Positions 27,604-35,446 of a stretch of 64,000 bases of DNA are shown here, piece after piece. Origin of the DNA: Intestinimonas sp. (GTDB taxonomy: Bacteria; Bacillota; Clostridia; Oscillospirales; Oscillospiraceae); NCBI GenBank assembly GCA_022653075.1, contig JALCSB010000003.1:62001-126000 (forward strand), given 5' to 3'. Made by a program: the position numbers and the translations under genes. Under the pieces are notes generated by a model that worked only from the letters and a program-made list of their open reading frames with translations, searched no databases and was not told the origin of the DNA. Every line of letters starts with the position of its first letter. The stretch's first letter is position 1.

Positions 27604-28369
27604 TTTGATTCGTCTGGAGCATATTGACAAACGCTTCCATTCCGGTACCGTCAGCGAAACGTGCATTTTTAAGGACTTCTCCTTTATGATCCAGACGGGG
27701 GACTTTCTCTCTGTGGTCGGCTCGAACGGCTCCGGTAAAACCACCCTGCTAAACCTGATCTGCGGCTCTCTGCCTGTAGACAGCGGGCGCATTTTTCTCC
27801 AGGACCGGGACATCACTAAAATGCCGGAATATCAGCGCGCCGCCCGCATCGGCCGGGTGTTCCAGGACCCTGCCAGGGGAACCTGTCCTTCCCTCACCAT
27901 TCTGGAAAACATGTCTCTCGCCGACCATAAAGGCGGCCACTACGGGCTGAGCCGCGGTGTGAACCGCAAGCGGCTGGACTACTACAAATCTCAACTGGAG
28001 CTTCTGTGCCTGGGCCTGGAAGACAAGATGGATCTGCCGGTAGGGGTCCTTTCAGGCGGGCAGCGGCAGGCACTAGCCCTGCTCATCTCCACCCTGACTC
28101 CCATCGACCTGCTGGTTTTGGATGAGCATACAGCGGCCCTGGACCCCAAAAGCTCAGAAAACGTAATGGAGCTGACCGACCGGCTGGTACGGGAAAAAGA
28201 CGTAACCACCATCATGGTTACGCATAACCTCCGCTTTGCAGTGGACTACGGCAGCCGCCTTGTCATGATGCATGCCGGGCAAGCCGTTATTGACGCCGCC
28301 GGGGAAGTGAAATCCCGCTATACAATGGATGATCTGCTGAAGGCGTTCCAGCAAGTGTCTATGGAGTAA
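27596..28369 (+). CDS. trpZ: ABC transporter ATPase, TrpZ type
   Basis: 257 residues: Walker A VGSNGSGKTT, Q-loop RVFQDPARGTCPSLT, signature LSGGQRQAL, Walker B LLVLDEHTAALDPK and the switch His in IMVTHNLRFAVDYG. DEHTAALD is characteristic of this LptB/LivG-related subgroup. Last gene of the T-box-controlled operon, followed by a strong terminator. Confidence 0.9.
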   Translation: MANLIRLEHIDKRFHSGTVSETCIFKDFSFMIQTGDFLSVVGSNGSGKTTLLNLICGSLPVDSGRIFLQDRDITKMPEYQRAARIGRVFQDPARGTCPSLTILENMSLADHKGGHYGLSRGVNRKRLDYYKSQLELLCLGLEDKMDLPVGVLSGGQRQALALLISTLTPIDLLVLDEHTAALDPKSSENVMELTDRLVREKDVTTIMVTHNLRFAVDYGSRLVMMHAGQAVIDAAGEVKSRYTMDDLLKAFQQVSME

Positions 28370-28378
28370 AGCTGAACA

Positions 28379-28425
28379 GATAAAAGGACCGGGACGGCCA
28401 TCTGTGCCGTCCCGGTCCTTTTATC
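28379..28425 (+). terminator. Bidirectional terminator between trpZ and rpiB
   Basis: Perfect 20-bp arms (GATAAAAGGACCGGGACGGC and complement, 7-nt loop) with T-runs on both strands, serving both convergent genes. Confidence 0.92.
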
Positions 28426-28432
28426 GCTTGCT

Positions 28433-28867
28433 TTACTTTTCCATGTCGGTAATAAGTCCTACACGTCGGGCGTGCCGGCCACCCTCAAACTGCGTGGTGA
28501 GAAACACTTCCACAATGCGCTCCGCCAGCTTGGGTCCTACAATACCCGCACCCATCGCCAGCATATTGGCGTTGTTGTGGCGGCGGCACATCTCTGCGGA
28601 GAAAGGATCGCCGCAAAGCGCACAGCGGATATCCTTTACCTTATTGGCTGCAATGGAAATGCCGATACCGGTGGTGCAAATGACAATTCCCTGCTCACAT
28701 TTCCCGGATGCAACAGCCTCGGCGGCCGCTTTAGCGAAGACGGGATAATCGCAGCTTTCCGTGGAAAAGCAGCCAAAATCCTGGTATTCCAGCCCATGGC
28801 TGTCCAGATATTGCTTCACGTGCTGCTTCAGCTCAAAGCCGCCGTGATCGGAACCCAATGCGATCAT
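28433..28867 (-). CDS. rpiB: Ribose-5-phosphate isomerase B
   Basis: The 144-aa product starts MIALGSDHGGFELKQHV. It contains the RpiB/LacAB signature with active-site Cys in GIVICTTGIGISIAANKV, plus CRRHNNANMLAMG and FEGGRHARRV. Interconverts ribose 5-phosphate and ribulose 5-phosphate. An ATG three codons upstream abuts the GGAGG, so 28867 is preferred. Monocistronic by layout. Confidence 0.95.
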   Translation of the reverse strand: MIALGSDHGGFELKQHVKQYLDSHGLEYQDFGCFSTESCDYPVFAKAAAEAVASGKCEQGIVICTTGIGISIAANKVKDIRCALCGDPFSAEMCRRHNNANMLAMGAGIVGPKLAERIVEVFLTTQFEGGRHARRVGLITDMEK

Positions 28868-28919
28868 AATAACCATTCCTCCAGATATCAGATAGATCCG
28901 TTTATAGCAGCGGCATATC

Positions 28920-30044
28920 TCAGCCGCCCAACGTCATGCCCTCGTTCTTTCCCAGTCCGTCTTTTTTCAGCATCTGCTCCAAAACCGCCACGTCGCTGGT
29001 AATATCCAGCGCGTCGCTTTGAAACAGCCGGTCCAGCTGCTTTTCAAAGCCGTCCACCACTTTGTCCATCATCCCTTCAATGCGGGCCTTGGCCGCGCTG
29101 ATATTTTCGCCTTCAATGCCCTGAGACTCCATTTGGGCATAGGCACGCAGAATTTTCAGGGTAGTGGGTAAGTAGTAACTCAGGAAGCTGCGCAGCTGGC
29201 TCTCCTGATCCGGTTTTTCCCGCAGATAGGCAAAAATTTTACCCGTAATTTCTCCAATGCGGTCGATCTTCCGGCTCATGACCGGATCGGATATTGAATC
29301 GTTCACCTGACGAATTTCCAGCAGCGTGGCGTTCTCCCGTTCCATGCCAGCAGGCGCTTTCTCTTTCTTCTCCGGCTCCTCCTGAATTCCCTCATCGGTC
29401 AGGAACAGCTTACCCGCCCCCACATCCAGATATCCCTGTGGAATGATGCCGGTGTCCAGCATATCCTGAAGGTCCTCCACAACCCGGCGGACCGGCTGTC
29501 CCGCAGCCTGCGCCAGCGAGGCCACCGTGACGGAAGTGTGCTTTCCTATAAGTGACAGGTATTGGTGGAATCGCTTGGCCTGCCTCTTCTTTGTCAAACC
29601 GTGGTACAGCAAAATAAGGCCCGCACCGCAAAATCCCAGCGGAACAAAAATGTCCGACAGGGAATACTGTAACGTGCCGTACGCCAAAGCATCCAAAAAT
29701 TCATTAAGCGCCGCAAACCCGAACACGGCGGCCATAGTCGCACCGCCGGCAATAAATCCCTTGCTCCGGTCCCCACGGTCCGCCCGCTCCCTTGTTCTTC
29801 GGTTCCTCACTCTCCCGCGCGGCGGCGGCTGAACCTCCGCCGGACCCACGCCGGCCCGCTGAAGATCCTGAGGATGTACGCCACGGTACCTGGGCCTGCT
29901 TTCCCGGCGTCTGCCACCGCTGAACACTTTATGCAGCAGCATCAGAATACCCACAGGTGGGAAACAGAAAAGCATGATGATCGTGGGAATCCAGGACCCG
30001 AGCCCTTCGCCGCGATCACCTTGATTGTAGTAGTCCTCCGACAT
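28920..30044 (-). CDS. XpaC-like membrane protein (5-bromo-4-chloroindolyl phosphate hydrolysis family)
   Basis: 374 residues: an N-terminal hydrophobic segment (WIPTIIMLFCFPPVGILMLL), an arginine-rich cytoplasmic stretch, two further membrane segments (GFIAGGATMAAVFGFAALNEFL and IFVPLGFCGAGLILLYHGL), then a soluble region. That region has a short winged-helix-like part (VTVASLAQAAGQPVRRVVEDLQDML) and a coiled-coil XpaC domain to the end. The family is named from a Bacillus phenotype; its biochemical role is unknown. It is usually beside a TelA/toxic-anion gene, which is absent here. Start at ATG 30044 follows GGGGGAA. Confidence 0.72.
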   Translation of the reverse strand: MSEDYYNQGDRGEGLGSWIPTIIMLFCFPPVGILMLLHKVFSGGRRRESRPRYRGVHPQDLQRAGVGPAEVQPPPRGRVRNRRTRERADRGDRSKGFIAGGATMAAVFGFAALNEFLDALAYGTLQYSLSDIFVPLGFCGAGLILLYHGLTKKRQAKRFHQYLSLIGKHTSVTVASLAQAAGQPVRRVVEDLQDMLDTGIIPQGYLDVGAGKLFLTDEGIQEEPEKKEKAPAGMERENATLLEIRQVNDSISDPVMSRKIDRIGEITGKIFAYLREKPDQESQLRSFLSYYLPTTLKILRAYAQMESQGIEGENISAAKARIEGMMDKVVDGFEKQLDRLFQSDALDITSDVAVLEQMLKKDGLGKNEGMTLGG

Positions 30045-30181
30045 GCAGATTTCCCCCGCTTTTCGGAATGAAGATAGCAATTCCGTATTATGATAATCAT
30101 ACAACGAAAGGTAGCACTTGTAAATAGGATGTCCGTTATCTCCTAAAAAAAGGACGGATATCGCATGTAACCGTTCTGTTA

Positions 30182-30210
30182 TTGCTTTTTACCCTTCAGA
30201 ACGTTATAAT
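30182..30210 (+). promoter_or_regulatory. Sigma-A promoter of the VanW-like gene
   Basis: TTGCTT (30182-30187), 17-bp spacer, TATAAT (30205-30210), 117 bp before the ATG. The rest of the 283-bp divergent region (30045-30327) shows no gene. Confidence 0.6.
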
Positions 30211-30327
30211 GATCTGCAAGTGGCTTTATATTCCACCCCTTGGTTTGTCTGGATTTTGTTCCAGATTCAAAATTTCTGAAGCAGCTGCCGGCGCGTGTAC
30301 CGGTAGTTTTTGGGAGGTACCAAAAAT

Positions 30328-32250
30328 ATGCAAGAACAACCAGCGGACAAACATACAGCATCCGTAAGCCGCCGGCGCATTCCCCTTCCCATGCTCATTA
30401 CGGTGGCAGCGGCGTTGCTGCTCTATCTCGCGCTCTGCAGTTATGTGAGCGCCAGCGGGAGGATTTTGCCGCGCGTATCTGCCGCCGGTATCAAATTAGG
30501 CGGCCTAACCAGTGAAGAGGCCGCCCGTCAATTGAAGAGCGGTTTGGCGGATCATTACAGCAGCGACACCGTAACACTCACCTATTCTTCCAATGGCACC
30601 AATGCTTCCGTGGAGGTACCCGGAAGCTGCATCGGTATGGATGTGAACGCTGCTGTACAGCAAGCCTGTGACTTTGGCCACAGCAGGCCGTTTCCTATTC
30701 GGGGTGCGTCTTTTCTCGGTACGCTTATCAGCGGGCATACCGTGGATGCCTCGCTTCAGTTTGTCCAGCCGGATTCCGGAGATTCCGTAGATACAATTCT
30801 AGATTCCATCGACCAGTCGCTGAACAGCGGCCGCCGGGAAACTACTTATACGGTAACCGATACAACACTCGACTTCACCAAGGGCGTCTCCGGCAGTACC
30901 GTGGACCGGGACACGGTTAAGGCCAAGGTCCTGTCGGCTTTTGAGACCATGTCCTCCGGCGGCTCCGCTTCCGTCGAGGTGGAGCCGGTGATAGAACCGC
31001 CGGCTGAGACGGATCTGAACGCCGTTCGAGCGGAGATCCACACCGACGCGGCCAACGCTTATCTGGATAAAAGCACTAAGGAAATTGTGCCTTCGGTTAA
31101 CGGCATCGATTTTGACGTCAGTGCAGCCAAATCCGCGCTGGATGCCACGCCGGAGGGCGGCACCTGTTCCGTACCCCTCTCCGTTACAAAACCGGACATC
31201 ACCACAACGGACCTTGAAGCGACTCTGTTTCACGACCTGCTGGGCCAGGCATCCTCCAAGGTCGGCGGCAGCAGCAATCGTGTCTCGAATGTGAAACGCG
31301 CCTCCGGGTCCTGTAACGAGTATATTATGAACCCAGGCGACGTGTTTTCCTATAACGGTGTTGTGGGCAGCCGCACCGCCGCGGCCGGTTACCTGCCCGC
31401 ACCCGCTTATGTAGGCGGCCTGTCCGTCGATGAACTGGGAGGCGGTATCTGTCAGGTGTCCTCCACTATCTATTACGCGGCACTTAATTCCAACCTTCAA
31501 ATCGTGGAGCGGCATAATCATTCTTTTGCTGTAGGCTATGTACCGGACGGCATGGACGCCACGGTCTACTACGGGAGCTTGGATTTCCAGTTTTCCAATA
31601 ATACAAAATACCCCATCAAGCTTGCCACCAGTATGTCGAACCGCGTGCTGACGGTGAAAATCTATGGTACCAAAACCGATGATATCACTGTGAAAATGAC
31701 CAGTGAGCGCCTATCTACCACGCCCTATGAAGTGGTTTATAAAACAGATGACTCCATTCCCGTAGGAACGAAAAAAGAAGATGTGACTCCTTATACCGGT
31801 CGTAAGGTTAACACGTACCGTAATCTATATGGCAGCAACGGAAAGCTGATCAGCAGTACGCTGGAATCCACCAGCAACTACCGCAAGCGGGATCTGGTTT
31901 ATCTGATCAATCCCGCCGACGCCGACAAATACGGGTCGAATTCCAATTCTTCCGCGTCAGCTACCTCATCGCCTACACCTACGCCTACACCTACGCCCAC
32001 ACCTACACCTACGCCTACACCTACGCCCACACCTACGCCTACGTCAACACCCACGCCCACGTCAACCCCTACGCCTACGTCAACCCCTACGCCTACGTCA
32101 ACCCCTACGCCTACACCTACGTCAACGCCGATCATCACACCCATACCGACCGTTTCAGAAACGCCCGTCTCCAGTGAACCAGCAGAGACGGAAACGCCGC
32201 CCGAGGGAATTCCTGTTCCGGAATTGTCCTTTGCAGAGGGGAGCGAATAA
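30328..32250 (+). CDS. VanW/YoaR-family cell-wall protein with Thr-Pro tail
   Basis: 640 residues: one N-terminal membrane anchor (LPMLITVAAALLLYLALC), two PG_binding_4-like modules (about 55-290, LGGLTSEEAARQLKSGL at the first). A VanW domain follows (about 310-440: NRVSNVKRASGSCNEYIMNPGDVFSYNGVVG and LGGGICQVSSTIYYAAL), then a G5-like beta segment. A low-complexity Thr-Pro/Ser tail runs from about 548 to 605, encoded by tandem repeats. VanW is an accessory protein of some glycopeptide-resistance operons, but no van ligase is here; stand-alone members are common wall proteins of unknown function. GGGAGG sets the start. Confidence 0.85.
   Translation: MQEQPADKHTASVSRRRIPLPMLITVAAALLLYLALCSYVSASGRILPRVSAAGIKLGGLTSEEAARQLKSGLADHYSSDTVTLTYSSNGTNASVEVPGSCIGMDVNAAVQQACDFGHSRPFPIRGASFLGTLISGHTVDASLQFVQPDSGDSVDTILDSIDQSLNSGRRETTYTVTDTTLDFTKGVSGSTVDRDTVKAKVLSAFETMSSGGSASVEVEPVIEPPAETDLNAVRAEIHTDAANAYLDKSTKEIVPSVNGIDFDVSAAKSALDATPEGGTCSVPLSVTKPDITTTDLEATLFHDLLGQASSKVGGSSNRVSNVKRASGSCNEYIMNPGDVFSYNGVVGSRTAAAGYLPAPAYVGGLSVDELGGGICQVSSTIYYAALNSNLQIVERHNHSFAVGYVPDGMDATVYYGSLDFQFSNNTKYPIKLATSMSNRVLTVKIYGTKTDDITVKMTSERLSTTPYEVVYKTDDSIPVGTKKEDVTPYTGRKVNTYRNLYGSNGKLISSTLESTSNYRKRDLVYLINPADADKYGSNSNSSASATSSPTPTPTPTPTPTPTPTPTPTPTPTSTPTPTSTPTPTSTPTPTSTPTPTPTSTPIITPIPTVSETPVSSEPAETETPPEGIPVPELSFAEGSE
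31971..32133 (+). repeat. Short tandem repeats encoding Thr-Pro tail
   Basis: A run of 6-bp units (variants of ACGCCT and ACACCT) passes into about three 18-bp units of ACGCCTACGTCAACCCCT. All unit lengths are multiples of three, so slippage would change tail length without shifting frame. No spacers of unique sequence, hence not a CRISPR. Confidence 0.9.
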
Positions 32251-32253
32251 GCG

Positions 32254-33201
32254 GTGCAAAGACCAACTGTCTATCGTCCTGGCCTAAAAAATCGCGCCAG
32301 GCAAGTATTGTTTCAGTATCACCGCCCCTGCATGGTGGCGGCGTCTATTATCCTGCTCCTGTCGCTCCTGTCCCGTTTTTTACAGGCTACTACCGGAGGC
32401 GCGCTTTATTATCTGATCCTCGACTTGAAGCAATATCCCGTGCAAACCGGAATCTGGCAGGCCAACGCATCCCTGCTGGCTAACCTGCTATCCGGCGCCA
32501 GCGTTTCCCATCTCACACAGGGCGGTGGTATTGTGGCTTCGCTGCGGTTTGACAGCGCCGGAGTCGCGTTTGTGCTGCCACTGGCCTGGCGGCAGCTAGC
32601 CACTTTCGTCATTGTTGGCGCGCTGACTTTTTTGCTTACGGTGCCAATGTGCTATGGCGCACGCGCTCAGTTCTGGCGCCTGCCCGCCGGGCAGGTCTTC
32701 CCCTTCAGCCGCCTGCTTCATTGGTACACCGATCTGCGTCTCAGCGGCCGTGCTCTGGGGCTGGAGGTTCTACTTCTACTCTGGCGCGGTGTGACATGGG
32801 CCGTCTGCCTACTGCCCGGCCTGCTGGTCATGCTGGTGGCAACGCAGCAAAATTCAGACACCCTATTGTTTCTGTCCGGAGTACTCAATCTGGCGGGAAT
32901 GGCCATGGGCTATTTTTTGTATACAATCCTTCTGCCAGGCCAGTATCTGCTTGCTCGCTCGCCGGAACTTACGCCTATTACCGCGCTTCGAAACGGCCTC
33001 CGCCTGCTGCATGGCAGGAAGGTCGAGTTCTTCCTTCTCCGCCTGTCCTTTCTGCCGCTTCAGCTTCTATCTATTTTTCTATATGACATCCCGACTCTGT
33101 ATCTGTTCCCCTATCTGGAGCTGTCCACCATCCTTTACCTTGGAGCTTTGGAAGGCACATCCGCCGTACCATCCAACGCACCCCAAAAACCGAACCTGTA
33201 A
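32254..33201 (+). CDS. Uncharacterised integral membrane protein
   Basis: 315 residues with about six hydrophobic segments (MVAASIILLLSLLSRFL, LATFVIVGALTFLLTVPM, GVTWAVCLLPGLLVMLV, LNLAGMAMGYFLYTIL, LRLSFLPLQLLSIFLYD). Basic loops lie between them; the topology resembles DUF975/GlpM-like multi-pass proteins, but no family can be named. Start is GTG 32254, 3 bp after the VanW-like gene, with GAGGGGAGC upstream, so the two are probably cotranscribed and may act together at the envelope. Confidence 0.65.
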   Translation: MQRPTVYRPGLKNRARQVLFQYHRPCMVAASIILLLSLLSRFLQATTGGALYYLILDLKQYPVQTGIWQANASLLANLLSGASVSHLTQGGGIVASLRFDSAGVAFVLPLAWRQLATFVIVGALTFLLTVPMCYGARAQFWRLPAGQVFPFSRLLHWYTDLRLSGRALGLEVLLLLWRGVTWAVCLLPGLLVMLVATQQNSDTLLFLSGVLNLAGMAMGYFLYTILLPGQYLLARSPELTPITALRNGLRLLHGRKVEFFLLRLSFLPLQLLSIFLYDIPTLYLFPYLELSTILYLGALEGTSAVPSNAPQKPNL

Positions 33202-33228
33202 TTTTTCGAAATTGGAGATGATGCTGCT

Positions 33229-33903
33229 ATGTTTCAGGGCTTTTCCCCGCGAACCGTTGATTTTATGTGGGGAATCCGTTTTCATAACGAAAAGAGCTGG
33301 TTTGAAGCACACAAGGAGGAATATGTTCGGGATTTTCAGAGACCTCTGAAGGCGTTGGCCGAGGACACTTATGCGGGTTTCGCCCCTCGGCACAGGGACC
33401 TGAACCTGAATCTTCATATCTCCCGCATCTATCGGGATGCCCGGCGGCTTCATGGTAATGGCCCCTACAAGGACCATCTCTGGTTCTCACTCCGCCGGGA
33501 GAGGGAGGACTGGACCGTCTCACCGGTCTTCTACTTTGAGATTACGCCGGAGAGTTATGGCTACGGCTTGGGTTACTACATGGCAAGGCCCATCACCATG
33601 GCAAAATTCCGGGCCAGGCTGGACGCTAATCCTAAACCCTTTGCCCGGCTGGTACATTCGCTGGAGAAGGGCCCTGGCTTTGTACTGGACGCCCCGGCTT
33701 ACAAGCGTCCCAAGGGCAACCCAGGCCCGCTGCTCTACCCGTGGTACAACAGCAAAGGGCTCTCCCTCTCCCGGGATCTTCCGTTGGACGAGCTGTTGTA
33801 TTCTCCGGCTCTCACCGATACCTTGGTACGCAGCTATGAATCGCTGCTCCCTTTTTACCTCTATTTTCTCTCGCTGGATGGAGACCCGGACCCCGAGCCA
33901 TAA
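33229..33903 (+). CDS. DUF2461 family protein
   Basis: 224 residues starting MFQGFSPRTVDFMWGIRFHNEKSWFEAHKEEY, the TIGR02453/DUF2461 opening. Further conserved segments are SRIYRDARRLHGNGPYKDHLW and PVFYFEITPESYGYGLGYY. Soluble; biochemical role not known. 27 bp after the membrane protein gene; ends at a bidirectional terminator. Confidence 0.85.
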   Translation: MFQGFSPRTVDFMWGIRFHNEKSWFEAHKEEYVRDFQRPLKALAEDTYAGFAPRHRDLNLNLHISRIYRDARRLHGNGPYKDHLWFSLRREREDWTVSPVFYFEITPESYGYGLGYYMARPITMAKFRARLDANPKPFARLVHSLEKGPGFVLDAPAYKRPKGNPGPLLYPWYNSKGLSLSRDLPLDELLYSPALTDTLVRSYESLLPFYLYFLSLDGDPDPEP

Positions 33904-33944
33904 TAAAACACGCGGCGGAGCGTACGCTCCGCCGCGTGTTTTAT
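33903..33944 (+). terminator. Bidirectional terminator between DUF2461 gene and hpf
   Basis: Perfect 20-bp arms (ATAAAACACGCGGCGGAGCG and complement, 2-nt loop) starting at the last base of the DUF2461 stop codon; A/T tracts on both sides serve both convergent genes. Confidence 0.93.
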
Positions 33945-33958
33945 TTATATGGACCCGG

Positions 33959-34498
33959 TCAGGTTTCGTCCTCAATAATACCATAACCGCCGTAATTGCG
34001 CCGATATACCACGGCGAAGGAGCCGCCCGCGTCCACATTGCGGAACGCGAAAAAGGTGTGTCCCACCAGATTCATCTCCAGAATGGCCTCCTCGCAGGTC
34101 ATGGGCTTCATAGGAAACCGTTTCGTACGGACGATATTATATTCTTCCTCCTGCTCCGGTACAAAATCGGAGATATCGGCGCTCACCTTGCGCTCAAATG
34201 CATCGGTACGCAGCCGTTTTCCCAGGCGGGATTTATTTTTACGGATCTGACGCTCAATACTGCTGACGGCCGCGTCAATGGAGGCACCCATATCGGAAGT
34301 ACTCTCGGAGGCACGCAGGATCATACTTCCGGTATGGACCGTAACTTCCGCGCGGTTCCGGTCCTTTTCCACGCTGAATGTGATGGATGCCTCTGCTTCA
34401 CCACGGAAATAGCGGTCCAGCTTGCCAACCTTTTTCTCCGCATAGGCATGGACGGACTGGGGCAGGTTAACTTTCTTGTCAGTAAATGTGAATTTCAT
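33959..34498 (-). CDS. hpf: Ribosome hibernation promoting factor, long form
   Basis: 179 residues. The N-terminal S30AE/YfiA domain (1-100: FTDKKVNLPQSVHAYAEKKVGKLDRYF, ITFSVEKDRNRAEVTVHT) blocks the decoding centre. A linker and C-terminal dimerisation domain (about 125-179: RTKRFPMKPMTCEEAILEMNLVGHTFFAFRN) joins two ribosomes into 100S particles. Length identifies the long HPF of Firmicutes. Single-gene unit between terminators. Confidence 0.95.
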   Translation of the reverse strand: MKFTFTDKKVNLPQSVHAYAEKKVGKLDRYFRGEAEASITFSVEKDRNRAEVTVHTGSMILRASESTSDMGASIDAAVSSIERQIRKNKSRLGKRLRTDAFERKVSADISDFVPEQEEEYNIVRTKRFPMKPMTCEEAILEMNLVGHTFFAFRNVDAGGSFAVVYRRNYGGYGIIEDET

Positions 34499-34607
34499 GT
34501 GCTCAGCTCCTTTCGCTCTTCGGGAAAAACGGGTTTACAGGGGAAACAGACATCTCCTCCCTTCTCTCAGTTTTAGTATAACATAGATACAAAAAAAAGC
34601 TATATAT

Positions 34608-34633
34608 TTTTTGAAAAACCGTCAATTTGACGG
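34608..34633 (-). terminator. Terminator of the DUF421 gene
   Basis: CCGTCAA/TTGACGG with a 1-nt loop; on the minus strand it is followed by TTTTTC, 17 bp after the DUF421 stop. Confidence 0.65.
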
Positions 34634-34649
34634 CCACCTTTGTAGTCCG

Positions 34650-35324
34650 CTATTTCATCCCAAACAGCAGAAGCTGATTGTCCTCATCGCACTGTCCCAG
34701 AAACACCTCACGTGGGTTGTGATAACCATGGGCATGCAGCTGCTTGTCAAGCCAGGTTTCATCCAGGCCCAAGCGGTGCAGATTTTTAGCTATGATCTGG
34801 CCGTCCATAATAATCTCGGTATAGATCGGGCTTTTCTGTACGGCCAAATTTATATCCTGGGGCGTAGCCGGTTTGCTCTCCGCCCGTGGCAGGAAGCTCA
34901 TGGTGCCGTTACACTCAAAGACTGCAAGCTGAATGGCACTCAAGTCAAAATAGCCTGCCTGCCTGCACATAAGCAGTAATTCGCTCAGGTCCAGCTTCGC
35001 CTTTTTCATGTTTTCACGGTATAACGTGTTGTTTTTCAGAATAACGACCGGCATTCCGTTGACAAAACGGCTGACACGGTTAAATTTATTTGTAATAACA
35101 TTGAGCAGCACCGTAAAGCCGCCGTAGAGCAGCATGGCCAGCAGCGGCTGAATTGGGTCTTCCAGGTCTGTGGCAAGTTCCGCCGCGATGGAGCCGATGG
35201 TGATACCGGTAATATAGTCGAACACATCCAACTGGGCGATTTGCCTGTGTCCCATCAGCTTTGCAATAAAGAACAGCGTAAAAATGGACAGGCCCGAGGT
35301 GAGAAATATAATGGCAGGTTCCAT
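34650..35324 (-). CDS. DUF421/YetF-family membrane protein
   Basis: 224 residues: three N-terminal membrane segments (IIFLTSGLSIFTLFFIAKLMG, DYITGITIGSIAAEL, LAMLLYGGFTVLLNVI). The YetF signature follows (RQIAQLDVFDYITGITIGS; GMPVVILKNNTLYRENMKKAKLDLSELL) with a cytoplasmic alpha/beta domain. Several paralogues often occur in spore formers; YetF and relatives are tied to the spore and vegetative membrane, role unclear. ATG 35324 chosen over the upstream in-frame start for its GGAG site. Confidence 0.88.
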   Translation of the reverse strand: MEPAIIFLTSGLSIFTLFFIAKLMGHRQIAQLDVFDYITGITIGSIAAELATDLEDPIQPLLAMLLYGGFTVLLNVITNKFNRVSRFVNGMPVVILKNNTLYRENMKKAKLDLSELLLMCRQAGYFDLSAIQLAVFECNGTMSFLPRAESKPATPQDINLAVQKSPIYTEIIMDGQIIAKNLHRLGLDETWLDKQLHAHGYHNPREVFLGQCDEDNQLLLFGMK

Positions 35325-35385
35325 AAAACAGCACTCCCGTTTTCTTTTAGTATGCCGCGCCACCGCACCGGTATGTGCCGCCGTC

Positions 35386-35425
35386 TAAAAAAACGGGGCC
35401 CGGCGGATTTCCATCCCCCGGGCCC
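35386..35425 (-). terminator. Terminator of the coiled-coil protein gene
   Basis: GGGCCCGG/CCGGGCCC stem followed on the minus strand by CGTTTTTTTAG, about 20 bp past the stop codon. Confidence 0.8.
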
Positions 35426-35446
35426 TGAAGTTGTTTTTCTATCTTT

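Noticed and set aside
31971-32133. Tandem repeats considered as a CRISPR array
   Set aside because: Units are 6 and 18 bp, contiguous, inside a coding frame, and lack unique spacers; no cas genes nearby.
30328-32250. Vancomycin-resistance determinant
   Set aside because: Only a VanW-domain protein is seen; vanH, vanA/B ligase, vanX and vanRS are absent, and stand-alone VanW proteins are common.
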